This document shows, piece by piece, positions 42,378-52,340 of a stretch of DNA of 64,000 bases. The notes beneath the pieces were generated by a model. It saw only the letters and a list, made by a program, of their open reading frames with translations, had not been told where the DNA came from and made no database searches. This DNA comes from Alphaproteobacteria bacterium (lineage in GTDB: Bacteria; Pseudomonadota; Alphaproteobacteria; UBA6615). Within the stretch, counting starts at the first letter, position 1; each line of letters opens with the position of its first letter. The translations under genes were made by a program, and so were the position numbers. The stretch is taken from positions 97,028-161,027 of the forward strand of contig JAJFJA010000054.1 in NCBI GenBank assembly GCA_021774445.1, written 5' to 3'.

Positions 42378-42989
42378 TCAGAACTCGATCCCAATCTGTG
42401 CCTTCACGCCGCTGCGGAACGGGTGCCGTACCATGGTCATCTCGGTCACCAGATCCGCCGCCTCGATCAACTCCGGTTTTGCATTGCGCCCGGTCACCAC
42501 CACATGCAGCATCTCCGGCCGCGCCGCCAGTTTCGCGACCACGTCCTCGATCGGTAGATAGTCGTAACGTAGCGCGATATTCAACTCGTCTAGGATGACC
42601 AGCTTGTAACGTGGATCGTCGATCATCTCGCACGCCGCCGCCCACGCGTTCTCCGCCGCTTTGATATCGCGGGCCCGGTCCTGGGTTTCCCAGGTGAAGC
42701 CGTCGCCCATCACCTTGATCGTCACCAGCTCTGGAAAGCGTTCGAGCACCACCCGCTCGCCGGTCTGCCAGCGCCCTTTGACGAATTGCACGATGCCCAC
42801 GGCCATGCCGTTGCCGATGGCCCGCGCCGCCAGGCCCATCGCCGCCGTGGTTTTGCCCTTGCCTTTGCCGGTATGGACGATCAGTAGGCCTTTTTCGATG
42901 GTCTTGGTCGCCAGCATCCGGTCGCGCGCTGCCTTCTGCTTGCGTTTCTTCTCGTTGTGGCGCGCGTTTTCAGCACTTTCGTCGGTCAT
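42378..42989 (-). CDS. cobO: Cob(I)yrinic acid a,c-diamide adenosyltransferase
   Basis: GLLIVHTGKGKGKTTAAMGLAARAIGNGM, LVILDELNIALRYDYLPIEDV. Confidence 0.94.
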   Translation of the reverse strand: MTDESAENARHNEKKRKQKAARDRMLATKTIEKGLLIVHTGKGKGKTTAAMGLAARAIGNGMAVGIVQFVKGRWQTGERVVLERFPELVTIKVMGDGFTWETQDRARDIKAAENAWAAACEMIDDPRYKLVILDELNIALRYDYLPIEDVVAKLAARPEMLHVVVTGRNAKPELIEAADLVTEMTMVRHPFRSGVKAQIGIEF

Positions 42990-45900
42990 GATCGGCCTTC
43001 TCCGGCGGCGATGGCGGTCAGCCGAGCATAGGCGGAATTGGAGCGTGGCCGCCAGAGGCCGCGTTGTTGTGCCTCCATGAACCGCTGCGCCATTTCGCGC
43101 AAGGCTTCCGGATTATGCCCGGCTAGAAAATCATGCACGGTCGCGTCTTCCAGATAGGCGGCATAGACCATCTCGAACTGATCGTCGCGCACGCAGCGCG
43201 CGGTCGCCGCGAAGGCGAACAGGTAATCCACCGTCGCCGCCATCTCGAACGCGCCCTTGTAACCATGCCGCATCACCCCGGCGATCCATTTCGGGTTGAT
43301 CACCCGCGCCCGTACCACCCGCGACACTTCTTCGGCCAAGGTGCGGATTTGCGGCGCGAAGGGCCGCGAATGATCGTTGTGATAGACCGCCGGCTGCTGG
43401 CCCGACGCCATCCGCACCGCCGCCGTCAGACCACCTTCGAACTGGTAATAGTCGTCGCTGTCCAGCAGGTCATGTTCCCGATTGTCTTGATTCTGCACCA
43501 CCGCCTGGACGCCGCCGAGCCGTTGTGTGAGCTGGCTTTGTGCCGCGACACCGCCGGCACCGCCGCCATAGGCGTAGCCGCCCCAGGCCATATAGGCGCG
43601 CGCCAGATCGTCCTCGCTATCCCAGCCGCGCTCGTCGATCAGCGCCTGCAGCCCGGCGCCATAGGCGCCCGGTTTGGCGCCGAAGACCCGCCAGCCCGCC
43701 CGCCGCGCGGCCTCGTCTGCGGCCACCCCGTTGGCGACTAGGGCCGCGACGTCGCCGCGCACCCGCGCCGCCAGTGGATTGTCGTCGTCCGATTCGTCCC
43801 GCGCCGCCACCGCCCGCGCCGCCGAGTCGAACAAATCGATCAGATTGGCGAAGGCATCGCGAAAGAATCCGGAAATCCGCAAGGTCACATCGACCCGCGG
43901 GCGCCCCAGCACCCCCACCGGCATCACCGAGAACCCGGTCACCCGCCGCGAGCCTGCTTCCCATTCCGGCTGTACGCCGAGCAGCGCCAAGGCTTGCGCG
44001 ATATCGTCGCCGCCAGTGCGCATATTGCTCGTGCCCCAGGCCGAAATCGCCAGCGCCCGCGGCCAGTCGCCATGCTCTTGCGCATAACGCTCCACCAGCA
44101 AGCCGGCCGACTTCCAGCCCAGTTGCCACGCCGCTTGCGTCGGTACCGTCCGTGTGTCCACCGAATAGAAATTGCGGCCCGTGGGCAGCACATCGGGTTT
44201 GCCGCGGGTCGGCGCCCCCGAGGGCCCCGGCGCCACGAAGCGACCATCTAGCCCGGTCAGCAGCCCCGCGATCTCCGCCTGTCCGCAGGAGTCCACCGCC
44301 GGGCCGATACGCGACGCAAGTGTGTCCAAGACAGCCCGAACGAGTGTCCAGTCAGAGTCCACTTTCGAGTCATCGCTGACCAATCGATTGGCCAACATCT
44401 CCAGCCGCTCGACCGTGTCCCCGGTTGTCCGCCAGGCGTCGTCGGACAGCGCCAAAGCCACCGGCCGCGGCCCGCTCCAGGCGGCCCCCAGATCGCACTC
44501 CAGCGGATCGAAATCCAGTCCCAAATCCGCCGCTAACGCCCGGGTGAGGGAGGCATCGCCGGCCCGGTCGCTGCCCCGCGGCAGCCGGGTCAAGGCGACC
44601 AACAGATCGCTGCGCAGGCGGCCTTCGGGTGAGCGGCCGAACACATGCAACCCGTCGCGAATCTGCATTTCCTTCAGCTCGCACAGATAGTTGTCCAACG
44701 CCGCCAGGGCATTGTCGGTGTCGCCCTCCGCCGCGATGCCCAGATCGCGGTCGAGCCCGATCGTTTGGCTCAGCTCAAGGATCTGTCGCCGCAACACCGG
44801 GACGCGGCGTGGGTCCAGGCTGGCCGCCTCGTAATACTCGTCCACCAACAGTTCCAGCTGCCGCAGCGGGCCGTAACTCTCGGCCCGCGTCAGCGGTGGT
44901 GTCAGGTGATCGACGATCACCGCCTGGGCGCGGCGTTTTGCTTGCGTGCCTTCGCCAGGGTCATTGACGATGAACGGGTAGAGGTGGGGCAGGGGCCCCA
45001 GCGCCGCTTCGGGGAAACAGTCTTCGGAGAGCGCCAAGGCCTTGCCCGGCAGCCATTCCAGGTTGCCATGTTTGCCCATATGCACAATCGCTTGCGCCCC
45101 GAAAGCCTGCCGCGCCCAGCCATAGAAGGCGAAATAACCATGCGGCGGCACCAGAGCGGGGTCGTGATAGCTCCGCACCGGATCGATATTATAGCCCCGC
45201 GCCGGTTGCAGCCCCACGGCGACCCCACCGAAACGCAAAGCCGGAATGGCGAAAGCGCCGCAATCGGTCCCGCCGGGCACGAAGAACGGGTCTTCTTCCG
45301 GGGGTCCCCAGCGATCACGCACCTGTTGCTGCACGCCCCGCGGCAAGGTACCGAAAAACAGCTCATACTCGGCTAGGGACAGCGATTCGGTCACGCTGCG
45401 CCCCTGGACGCCGCTATTGGTCGGCCCGGCTTGCAGCGCGCCGATCAGGGCACCGCCATTCGCCGGCAGCTCACCGACCCGGTAGCCGGCGTCCGCCAGC
45501 GCCTGCAGCACGGTCAGTGTGCTCGCCGGGGTGTCCAACCCGACGCCATTGCCGATGCGCCCGTCTTTGTTCGGATAGTTGGCCAACACCAACAGCAACC
45601 GCCGCCGCGCCGCCGCGGTCCGCCGCAGGGCGCACCAATTTGCCGCCAGCGTCGCCGTGAACGCCACCCGGTCGGCCACCGGTTCGTAGCGCACGATGTC
45701 CGCTTGGGTCAGCGCGTCCCGCGCCGCCAGACCCTTGAACGAAACCGCCCGTGCCAGGATGCGTCCGTCCACTTCCGGCAACGCCACGTTCATCGCTACG
45801 TCGCGCGCCGACAAGCCGTGGCTGCTCTCGCGCCAGGCCCGCCGGCTGCCGCCGGAGAACACCACTTGCAGCACCGGCGCGTCGACCCGGCCGAACGGTG

Positions 45901-46753
45901 TCGCGCCGGCCGGCTGTCCCGGTTTGGCCAGTGCGAAGGCGGTGGCGTTGAGAATAATGTCCGGCACCTCCTGGACGAAGGTGTCGGCCAGGGTCGCCGC
46001 CGCGACGCTGTCTTTTAGGCTCGCCACATAGACGGGCAGGGGGTTCAGGCCCCGCGTTGCCAGCGCCTCGATCAACGCGTCGACCGGCGCCACATTCCCG
46101 GCCTGCAGCAACGCGCGGTAAAATGTGATCGCCGCCACCGGTTGTCCGACCCGCCAGCGCGCGCGAATGTCGTCCAGCGTTGGCGTCTCGCCGCCCGGCC
46201 AGTAATAGCCCGCCCGCAACAACGGCGCCGGCTCCTGCCAATCCCGATCCTGCCCGAGCAGCGCCGCGGCATAGCTGAGAAACTGTGTGGCATTGGCGGC
46301 GCCGCCATGCACCAGAAATTGCCACAGCCGATGTGCCGCCGGGCCGGGCAGGGAGGTCAGCCGCGCGATCTCGGCGTCGGGCTGGTCGTCGCCGGGCAGA
46401 AACGCCACCGGAATATTGTGCGCCTGACAACAAGTCGCGATTTGTTCGACGCCATAGGGCCAGTAGCCGCGCCCGCCGAGCAGCCGCACCACCACCAGCC
46501 GCGCGTGCTGGACGACGCTGTCCACATAGCGGTCTACCGCCAGGTGGTGGCCGAGATGCAAGAAACTGGCGAGCCGTAGACTCGGCACCGCCGCCGCCCC
46601 AAGCGCCTCGACCAGGCGCCGTTGCGCCAGCGCCAGGCAGGTGATTTCCGTGTCGGCGGCGGTCAACACCACGACATCCCCTGGCGTCTGGCCCAGATCG
46701 ACGGCTTCCGAACCGTCGGTGATCTCTCCTGGCGTGGCGGCGAGCAGATGCAT
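42986..46753 (-). CDS. cobN: Cobaltochelatase subunit CobN
   Basis: 1255 aa; LPANGGALIGALQAGPTNSGVQG, IVHMGKHGNLEWLPGKALALS, AWGTSNMRTGGDDIAQALALLGVQPEWE, RVINPKWIAGVMRHGYKGAFEMAATVDYLFAF. Confidence 0.94.
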   Translation of the reverse strand: MHLLAATPGEITDGSEAVDLGQTPGDVVVLTAADTEITCLALAQRRLVEALGAAAVPSLRLASFLHLGHHLAVDRYVDSVVQHARLVVVRLLGGRGYWPYGVEQIATCCQAHNIPVAFLPGDDQPDAEIARLTSLPGPAAHRLWQFLVHGGAANATQFLSYAAALLGQDRDWQEPAPLLRAGYYWPGGETPTLDDIRARWRVGQPVAAITFYRALLQAGNVAPVDALIEALATRGLNPLPVYVASLKDSVAAATLADTFVQEVPDIILNATAFALAKPGQPAGATPFGRVDAPVLQVVFSGGSRRAWRESSHGLSARDVAMNVALPEVDGRILARAVSFKGLAARDALTQADIVRYEPVADRVAFTATLAANWCALRRTAAARRRLLLVLANYPNKDGRIGNGVGLDTPASTLTVLQALADAGYRVGELPANGGALIGALQAGPTNSGVQGRSVTESLSLAEYELFFGTLPRGVQQQVRDRWGPPEEDPFFVPGGTDCGAFAIPALRFGGVAVGLQPARGYNIDPVRSYHDPALVPPHGYFAFYGWARQAFGAQAIVHMGKHGNLEWLPGKALALSEDCFPEAALGPLPHLYPFIVNDPGEGTQAKRRAQAVIVDHLTPPLTRAESYGPLRQLELLVDEYYEAASLDPRRVPVLRRQILELSQTIGLDRDLGIAAEGDTDNALAALDNYLCELKEMQIRDGLHVFGRSPEGRLRSDLLVALTRLPRGSDRAGDASLTRALAADLGLDFDPLECDLGAAWSGPRPVALALSDDAWRTTGDTVERLEMLANRLVSDDSKVDSDWTLVRAVLDTLASRIGPAVDSCGQAEIAGLLTGLDGRFVAPGPSGAPTRGKPDVLPTGRNFYSVDTRTVPTQAAWQLGWKSAGLLVERYAQEHGDWPRALAISAWGTSNMRTGGDDIAQALALLGVQPEWEAGSRRVTGFSVMPVGVLGRPRVDVTLRISGFFRDAFANLIDLFDSAARAVAARDESDDDNPLAARVRGDVAALVANGVAADEAARRAGWRVFGAKPGAYGAGLQALIDERGWDSEDDLARAYMAWGGYAYGGGAGGVAAQSQLTQRLGGVQAVVQNQDNREHDLLDSDDYYQFEGGLTAAVRMASGQQPAVYHNDHSRPFAPQIRTLAEEVSRVVRARVINPKWIAGVMRHGYKGAFEMAATVDYLFAFAATARCVRDDQFEMVYAAYLEDATVHDFLAGHNPEALREMAQRFMEAQQRGLWRPRSNSAYARLTAIAAGEGRS

Positions 46754-46785
46754 GGATCAACAAATAGTCCGTGCCTGGTAGCGGG

Positions 46786-47823
46786 CTAGGCTTGCAGCGC
46801 CGCGATGATCGCTGTCCGGTCCATGTCGCGGGCACCGATCACCACGATTTCCGAACGTCGTTGTTCATTGTCGCGCCAGCGCCGGTCGAAATAGCCGTAA
46901 AACCGACCGCCGACACCCTGGATCACGTGCCGCATCGCCTTGCCGGGCACGTCGACGAAGCCCTTCATCCGATAGACGTCATGGGCCCGGGCGATAGCCC
47001 CCAGTTGTGCGGCGAACGCCTTCGGGTCGCCGACCGTGCCGAAACCCACCCGGAACGACGTGAAATCGTCGTGGTCATGCTCGCCGCCGTCGTCATGGTG
47101 GCTGTGCCGCGAGTCAAGGTCGTCTTCCGCCGCCGCGTCGAGGCCCAACAGCACCCGCGGATCGAGCCGCCCATGGCTCGTCATAATGGTCTTCACCCCG
47201 GCCCGCAGATGCGGTGTCAGCATATCGTTCACCTGGACCACCGCCGCCTCATCGGCCAGCAGGTCCGCCTTGTTGAGCACCACCATATCGGCGCAGCCCA
47301 GCTGCTCCTCGAACAACTCTTCCAGCGGGCTGTCGTGATCCAGCGCCGGATCGGCCGCGCGCCGCGCCGCCACCGCGTCCGGATCATCGGCAAAACGGCC
47401 GGCCACGGTCGCCTCCGCATCCACCACCGCGACCACCCCGTCCACGGTCACCCGGCTCCGCACTTCCGGCCAGCTGAAGGCTTTCACCAGCGGTTTCGGC
47501 AACGCCAGACCTGATGTTTCGATGACGATATGGTCCGGCTGTGGCGCCCGTGCCAACAGCGTCTCGATGGTCGGCAGAAAGTCGTCGGCGACCGTGCAGC
47601 AGATGCAGCCATTGGCCAACTCGACCACGTCGCCGTCGTCACAGCCTTCAATGCCGCAGCCGAGCAATATCTCCCGGTCCACCCCCAGATCACCGAACTC
47701 GTTGATCACCAGGGCGATGCGTTTGCCGCCGGTATTGGCCAGCAGATGCTGGATCAGGCTGGTCTTGCCGGCGCCGAGAAATCCGGTGATCACCGTCGCC
47801 GGGATTTTTCTGAGTTCTGTCAT
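46786..47823 (-). CDS. cobW: CobW family GTP-dependent metallochaperone
   Basis: PATVITGFLGAGKTSLIQHLL, GCICCTVADDFLPT, VVLNKADLLAD, His/Asp-rich segment DSRHSHHDDGGEHDHDDF. Confidence 0.94.
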   Translation of the reverse strand: MTELRKIPATVITGFLGAGKTSLIQHLLANTGGKRIALVINEFGDLGVDREILLGCGIEGCDDGDVVELANGCICCTVADDFLPTIETLLARAPQPDHIVIETSGLALPKPLVKAFSWPEVRSRVTVDGVVAVVDAEATVAGRFADDPDAVAARRAADPALDHDSPLEELFEEQLGCADMVVLNKADLLADEAAVVQVNDMLTPHLRAGVKTIMTSHGRLDPRVLLGLDAAAEDDLDSRHSHHDDGGEHDHDDFTSFRVGFGTVGDPKAFAAQLGAIARAHDVYRMKGFVDVPGKAMRHVIQGVGGRFYGYFDRRWRDNEQRRSEIVVIGARDMDRTAIIAALQA

Positions 47824-48383
47824 CGATCCTCTTCTGCGAACCAGTGCTGGCCTTTCAAGGCCAAGGGCAGGCCGGCCACTATCAGCGCCGCCGCGTCGGC
47901 TGCGCCTGCCACCCGCTGGTTTAGCAGCCCGGCGGCGTCGCGAAAATCCCGCGCCAGCTTATTCATCGGCACGATGCCCGACCCGACCTCGTTACCAACC
48001 AGCACCACCGGGCCGGCCGCCTTCGCCAAGGCGGCCAGCAAACCATCGGTTTCTTGCCCCGGATCGCGCCCCGCCGCCATCACGTTGCTGAGCCACAGCG
48101 TCAGGCAATCCACCAGGATCGCCGTATCCACGGCGCTATGGGTATCGAGCGCGGCGGCCAGCGCCAGCGGTTCTTCCACCGTCGTCCAACCCGCGCCGCG
48201 CCGCGCCCGGTGGGCGTCGATCCGTTGCCGCATTTCCTCATCCCGGCCCTCGGCGGTCGCCAGATAGATCCCGCCGCGATAGGCACCGGCCGCTAATCCC
48301 GCCTCGATCATCGCCTCCGCCCGGCGGCTCTTGCCCGAACGGGCGCCGCCCAGCAGCACTGTCACTGGCGCCAAGGCACCCAT
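47820..48383 (-). CDS. cobP: Adenosylcobinamide kinase / guanylyltransferase
   Basis: VTVLLGGARSGKSRRAEAMIEAG, DCLTLWLSNVMAAG, VLVGNEVGSGIVPMNKLARDFRDAAGLLNQRVA. Confidence 0.93.
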   Translation of the reverse strand: MGALAPVTVLLGGARSGKSRRAEAMIEAGLAAGAYRGGIYLATAEGRDEEMRQRIDAHRARRGAGWTTVEEPLALAAALDTHSAVDTAILVDCLTLWLSNVMAAGRDPGQETDGLLAALAKAAGPVVLVGNEVGSGIVPMNKLARDFRDAAGLLNQRVAGAADAAALIVAGLPLALKGQHWFAEEDR

Positions 48384-48390
48384 AACGGGC

Positions 48391-49020
48391 TCAAAAGCCT
48401 GCGGCGCGTTGGTTGAGATGGGTAACGGCCCAGGTGCCCTCGGGATGATGGCGGCTTGGGCCATGATGCGTAATCCGGGTCGCCGAACAATTGTCGACCT
48501 CGAACGCCAGCGCTCGCTCCGGGGTCAAACCGAGGGCATGGCCGATAGCGGCCCGGATCGTGCCGCCATGGGCCACGGCGATAATGTCGCGTCCGGTAAG
48601 ATCCGCGTTCAGGCGATTGATGACGGCGCTGACCCGACCCACCACGTCGGCGAAACTCTCGCCGCCTGGCGGGTTGGTCGTCGCCGAGGCCAGCCAGAAC
48701 GGATGACCCGGGTCCATCGAATCGAAGATCTCCGCTCGATGCTTCCCCTGCCAGTCGCCGAAATTCTGCTCGGCGAGGTCCGGTTCGATCAGCGGCGCCG
48801 GCATCGCCAGCCCGGCGGCGCCGATCGCCGTCGCGGTTTGCTGCGTACGTTGCAGATTGCTGGTGACCAGCACCGCGCCGGCCGGCAACAGGCGCGCCAG
48901 CGCGGCGTAGGTCGGCGGATCGTCGGTATCCGCCGGGACATCGTTCTGGCCGTAGATCGTGCCGCTGGGGTTGATCGCCGGGGCATGGCGGATCCACCAC
49001 CAACTGGTTTGCTGGGTCAT
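48391..49020 (-). CDS. Histidine phosphatase family protein (CobC/PhpB-like alpha-ribazole phosphatase)
   Basis: WWIRHAPAINPSGTIYGQNDVPAD, VTSNLQRTQQTATAIG, FGDWQGKHRAEI, IIAVAHGGTIRAAIGHALG. Confidence 0.85.
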   Translation of the reverse strand: MTQQTSWWWIRHAPAINPSGTIYGQNDVPADTDDPPTYAALARLLPAGAVLVTSNLQRTQQTATAIGAAGLAMPAPLIEPDLAEQNFGDWQGKHRAEIFDSMDPGHPFWLASATTNPPGGESFADVVGRVSAVINRLNADLTGRDIIAVAHGGTIRAAIGHALGLTPERALAFEVDNCSATRITHHGPSRHHPEGTWAVTHLNQRAAGF

Positions 49021-49820
49021 GCGAGGGTCCTTTGGATCATGGCACTGGCGGCGAGGATAACACCGATCTCCGCGACCTGCTGGACGGCGCCCAGCACATC
49101 GCCGGTATAGCCGCCCACCTGGCGCTGCGCCAGCACCGCGACACCTAAGGCGCCGCCGCCGCCGCCGAGCAGCGCCACGATAACGATGCCGCCGCCGCCG
49201 GCGCTCAGCACCACGCCGCAGATCGCCGCCCCCAGCAACAGGCCCGCCAGCACCACCGCCCCCGCCGGCCTGCCGGCGGCGGCGCCGAGGCCGTCGCTGC
49301 GGGCCGGTCGCAGCAGCGCCAGCACCACTGCGATGACGGTCCGGCTCCACACCGCCGCCGCGATCATCACCGCGGCCCCCGTCGGCGAACTGTTCGCTAA
49401 CGGCGCCAGCGCCGCGGCCTTCAGCCCGATGGCAAATATCAGCGCCAGCACGCCATAACTGCCGACCCGGGAGTCGCGCATGATGGCAAGCTTGCGCGGC
49501 CGCTCCGTGCCGCCGCCAAAGCCGTCCGCGACATCCGCCAAGCCGTCCTCATGCAGCCCGCAGGTCAGCCAGGTCATCGTCCCTAGGGCCAGCAGCGCCG
49601 CCGCCAAGTCGGGCACGCCCAAACCGCTCGCCAGCCCCCACACCCCCGCGGCGGCCAAGCCCAGCACCAGGCCGGCCAGGGGCAGCGCCCACACCCCGTC
49701 GCTGAGTGGCCCGGAGTCTTCTGCCGTTCCGCCCATCGGCAGCCGGGTCAGCAGCATGAATACGCCGCGCAGTTCGGTCAGCCGCTTTTGCCTTGTCCCC
49801 ATTGGCGCGTTATAGGACAT
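49017..49820 (-). CDS. cobS: Adenosylcobinamide-GDP ribazoletransferase
   Basis: FMLLTRLPMG, HEDGLADVADGFGGGTERPRKLAIMRDSRVGSYGVLAL. Confidence 0.92.
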   Translation of the reverse strand: MSYNAPMGTRQKRLTELRGVFMLLTRLPMGGTAEDSGPLSDGVWALPLAGLVLGLAAAGVWGLASGLGVPDLAAALLALGTMTWLTCGLHEDGLADVADGFGGGTERPRKLAIMRDSRVGSYGVLALIFAIGLKAAALAPLANSSPTGAAVMIAAAVWSRTVIAVVLALLRPARSDGLGAAAGRPAGAVVLAGLLLGAAICGVVLSAGGGGIVIVALLGGGGGALGVAVLAQRQVGGYTGDVLGAVQQVAEIGVILAASAMIQRTLA

Positions 49821-49869
49821 CCCGGCCCACCGAGCCAAAACTGCGTTTTGCCAAGCCGAGGATGTCCGC

Positions 49870-50949
49870 ATGACCGACCGACAGCCGATCGCCGCCCTGG
49901 ACGAAGTCAGGGCGCTTTTCGCCGAATTGCCGGACGCGGACAGCGATGCCGCAAGGACCGCCGCCGCTCGCGAGGCCCAGCTCACCAAGCCCGCCGGCGC
50001 CCTTGGTCGGCTCGAAGACATCGCCGCTTGGCTGGCGGCTTGGCAGGGTCGCAACCCGCCGCGCGTGGACCACCCCAGGGTCTGTGTATTTGCCGGCAAT
50101 CATGGCATCGCGGCGCGCGGCGTGTCCGCCTTTCCCGCCGCCGTCACCGCCCAGATGGTGCAGAACTTCATCGCCGGCGGCGCCGCGATCAATCAGCTCT
50201 GCAAGACGGTGGACGCCGACCTGCGGGTCTACGAGATGGCCCTCGATCAGCCCACGGTGGATTTTTGCACTGGCCCTGCCATGTCTGGCGAGGACTGTGC
50301 CCGCGCCATGGCCTACGGCATGATGGCCGTCGAACCCGGTGTCGATCTGCTGGCGCTGGGCGAAATGGGCATCGGCAACACCACCGCCGCCGCCGCGATT
50401 TGCCTCGCCCTCTATGGCGGTAGCGCGGACGATTGGACCGGACCGGGCACCGGCGTGAGCGGCGACGGCTTGGCGGCCAAGCAAGTCGTGGTCGCGCAGG
50501 GTGTCACCGCCAACCGCGCCGCCATGTCCGACCCGCTGGAAGTCTTGCGTTGCCTTGGTGGCCAGGAGATGGCCGCCATCGCCGGCGCGGTGCTCGCCGC
50601 GCGCATGGCCCAAGTCCCGGTTTTGCTTGACGGATTCGTCTGCACCGCCGCCGCCGCGACGCTCCATGCCTTTGACGGCCACGCCCTCGACCACTGCCTG
50701 ATCGCCCACCGCTCGGCCGAGCCGGCCCATAACAGCCTGGCCGAGCGCCTGGGCAAGACGCCGCTGCTGGACCTTGGCATGCGGCTTGGCGAGGCCTCGG
50801 GCGCCGCTTTGGCCATCGCCATCGTGCGCGCCGCGATAGCCTGCCATTCGGGCATGGCGACTTTTGCTGAAGCCCAAGTCAGCGCTGAAATAGCGGCGGT
50901 CGGTGGTAGTGAGTCCGCGCCGACACAGGAGCCCTCATCGGGCGTATGA
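49870..50949 (+). CDS. cobT: Nicotinate-nucleotide-dimethylbenzimidazole phosphoribosyltransferase
   Basis: LTKPAGALGRLEDIAAWLAAWQG, VCVFAGNHGIAARGVSAFPAAVTAQMVQNF, GEMGIGNTTAAAAI, GTGVSGDGLAAKQVV. Confidence 0.95.
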   Translation: MTDRQPIAALDEVRALFAELPDADSDAARTAAAREAQLTKPAGALGRLEDIAAWLAAWQGRNPPRVDHPRVCVFAGNHGIAARGVSAFPAAVTAQMVQNFIAGGAAINQLCKTVDADLRVYEMALDQPTVDFCTGPAMSGEDCARAMAYGMMAVEPGVDLLALGEMGIGNTTAAAAICLALYGGSADDWTGPGTGVSGDGLAAKQVVVAQGVTANRAAMSDPLEVLRCLGGQEMAAIAGAVLAARMAQVPVLLDGFVCTAAAATLHAFDGHALDHCLIAHRSAEPAHNSLAERLGKTPLLDLGMRLGEASGAALAIAIVRAAIACHSGMATFAEAQVSAEIAAVGGSESAPTQEPSSGV

Positions 50950-52340
50950 TGACGGCCATGACGAAGTCCCCGCTGCACCCGCTGCTGCCGCCTGCCCCGA
51001 CGCTTGACGCGGCGCCCGGCAGCGCCGCCGCGTCGTCGCCGGCGGCCGCAGGCCGCCAGCCCGCCGGCCGGGTCGGACTGCGGGCCCTCATTTTTATCCG
51101 TTGGGTCGCCATTCTCGGCCAATTGGCCGCCATTTTGGTTGTGCACCGCGGCCTCGGTTTCCCGTTGCCCCTAGCCGCGGCGCTGTCGGTCGTCGCCGCG
51201 TCGGCCCTATTGAACGCGGCGCTGAGTCTGCGCCGCCCGGGCCGCGAGGGCCTGCGCGAGCCGGAAGCCACCCTATATCTCGGCTTCGATATCCTGCAGC
51301 TCGCCGCTTTGCTGTTCCTCACCGGCGGTTTGACTAACCCTTTCGCGCTGCTGATTGCCGCGCCCGTGACGATCTCCGCCGCCACCTTGTCGCGCCGCAG
51401 CACCGCCGGCCTCAGCGCCCTCGCGGTACTATGTGCCTCGCTGCTCGCGGTTTGGCATCGCCCGTTACCGGGTCCTTTCGATGATCTGGCCTTCTCCAAC
51501 ATCTACGTCATCGGCGCTTGGACCGCGGTCGTTGTCGGCACCATCTTCCTCGCGGCCTACGTCGGCAGCGTCGCCGAAGAACGCCGGCGTATTCATACGG
51601 CACTGGGTGCCTCTCAGCTTGCCTTGGCGCGTGAGCAGCGCCTGTCTTCCCTCGGTGCCCTTGCCGCCGCCGCCGCCCACGAGCTTGGCAGCCCCCTGTC
51701 TACCATCGCCGTTACGGTCAGCGAGTTGGCCTATCAAATACCGTCCGACAGCCCCTTCGCCGCCGATATCGGTATTCTCAAGATCGAGGTCGAGCGGTGT
51801 CGCGAAATCCTTGCCGAGCTCGGTCGCCGGCCCGAGGAAACCGACGACGATTCGCCGTTTTCTCGCCAGCCGATCGGCGTTTTTATTGCCGCCGCGGCAG
51901 CCCCATACCGCCAGGAAGGCATCATCCTCGAAGTGTCCGAGGAGGCCACCGACGGTACCGAGGAACCGGTGGTGCGCCGTCATCCCGAGATGGTGCATGG
52001 CCTCGGCAGCTTGGTGCAGAATGCCGTCCAATTCGCGGCCAAGCAGGTCGATATTCGCGCGATCTGGGATCGGGATAGAGTGACGATCACCATTCGCGAC
52101 GATGGGCCCGGCTTTCCTCCCGCCGTTTTGGACCGTATCGGCGAGCCCTATGTGTCGAGCCGCCGCCAGATGGACGGCCATATGGGCTTGGGTATATTTA
52201 TTGCCCAGACCCTGCTCGAGCAAACCGGGGCGCGCCTGACTTTCGCCAACCGCCGCCCCGGCGCCCAAGTTGACGTTACCTGGGAACGCACCAGTTTAGA
52301 GCGGGGCGTTTCTGGATCGGTCATGGAAACGGCTCCATGA
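50946..52340 (+). CDS. regB: RegB/PrrB-type redox sensor histidine kinase
   Basis: Quinone-site heptapeptide GGLTNPF, H-box ALAAAAAHELGSPLSTIAVTVSEL, conserved Cys in EVERCREIL, ATPase DDGPGFPPAVLDRIGEPYVSS. Confidence 0.9.
   Translation: MMTAMTKSPLHPLLPPAPTLDAAPGSAAASSPAAAGRQPAGRVGLRALIFIRWVAILGQLAAILVVHRGLGFPLPLAAALSVVAASALLNAALSLRRPGREGLREPEATLYLGFDILQLAALLFLTGGLTNPFALLIAAPVTISAATLSRRSTAGLSALAVLCASLLAVWHRPLPGPFDDLAFSNIYVIGAWTAVVVGTIFLAAYVGSVAEERRRIHTALGASQLALAREQRLSSLGALAAAAAHELGSPLSTIAVTVSELAYQIPSDSPFAADIGILKIEVERCREILAELGRRPEETDDDSPFSRQPIGVFIAAAAAPYRQEGIILEVSEEATDGTEEPVVRRHPEMVHGLGSLVQNAVQFAAKQVDIRAIWDRDRVTITIRDDGPGFPPAVLDRIGEPYVSSRRQMDGHMGLGIFIAQTLLEQTGARLTFANRRPGAQVDVTWERTSLERGVSGSVMETAP

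Noticed and set aside
42986-46835. Very long opposite- and alternate-frame ORFs over cobN and other genes (for example 45471-46835 minus, 43540-44379 plus)
   Set aside because: Typical GC-rich shadow ORFs with Arg/Pro/Ala-rich low-complexity composition; the recognised families in the other frame explain the sequence.
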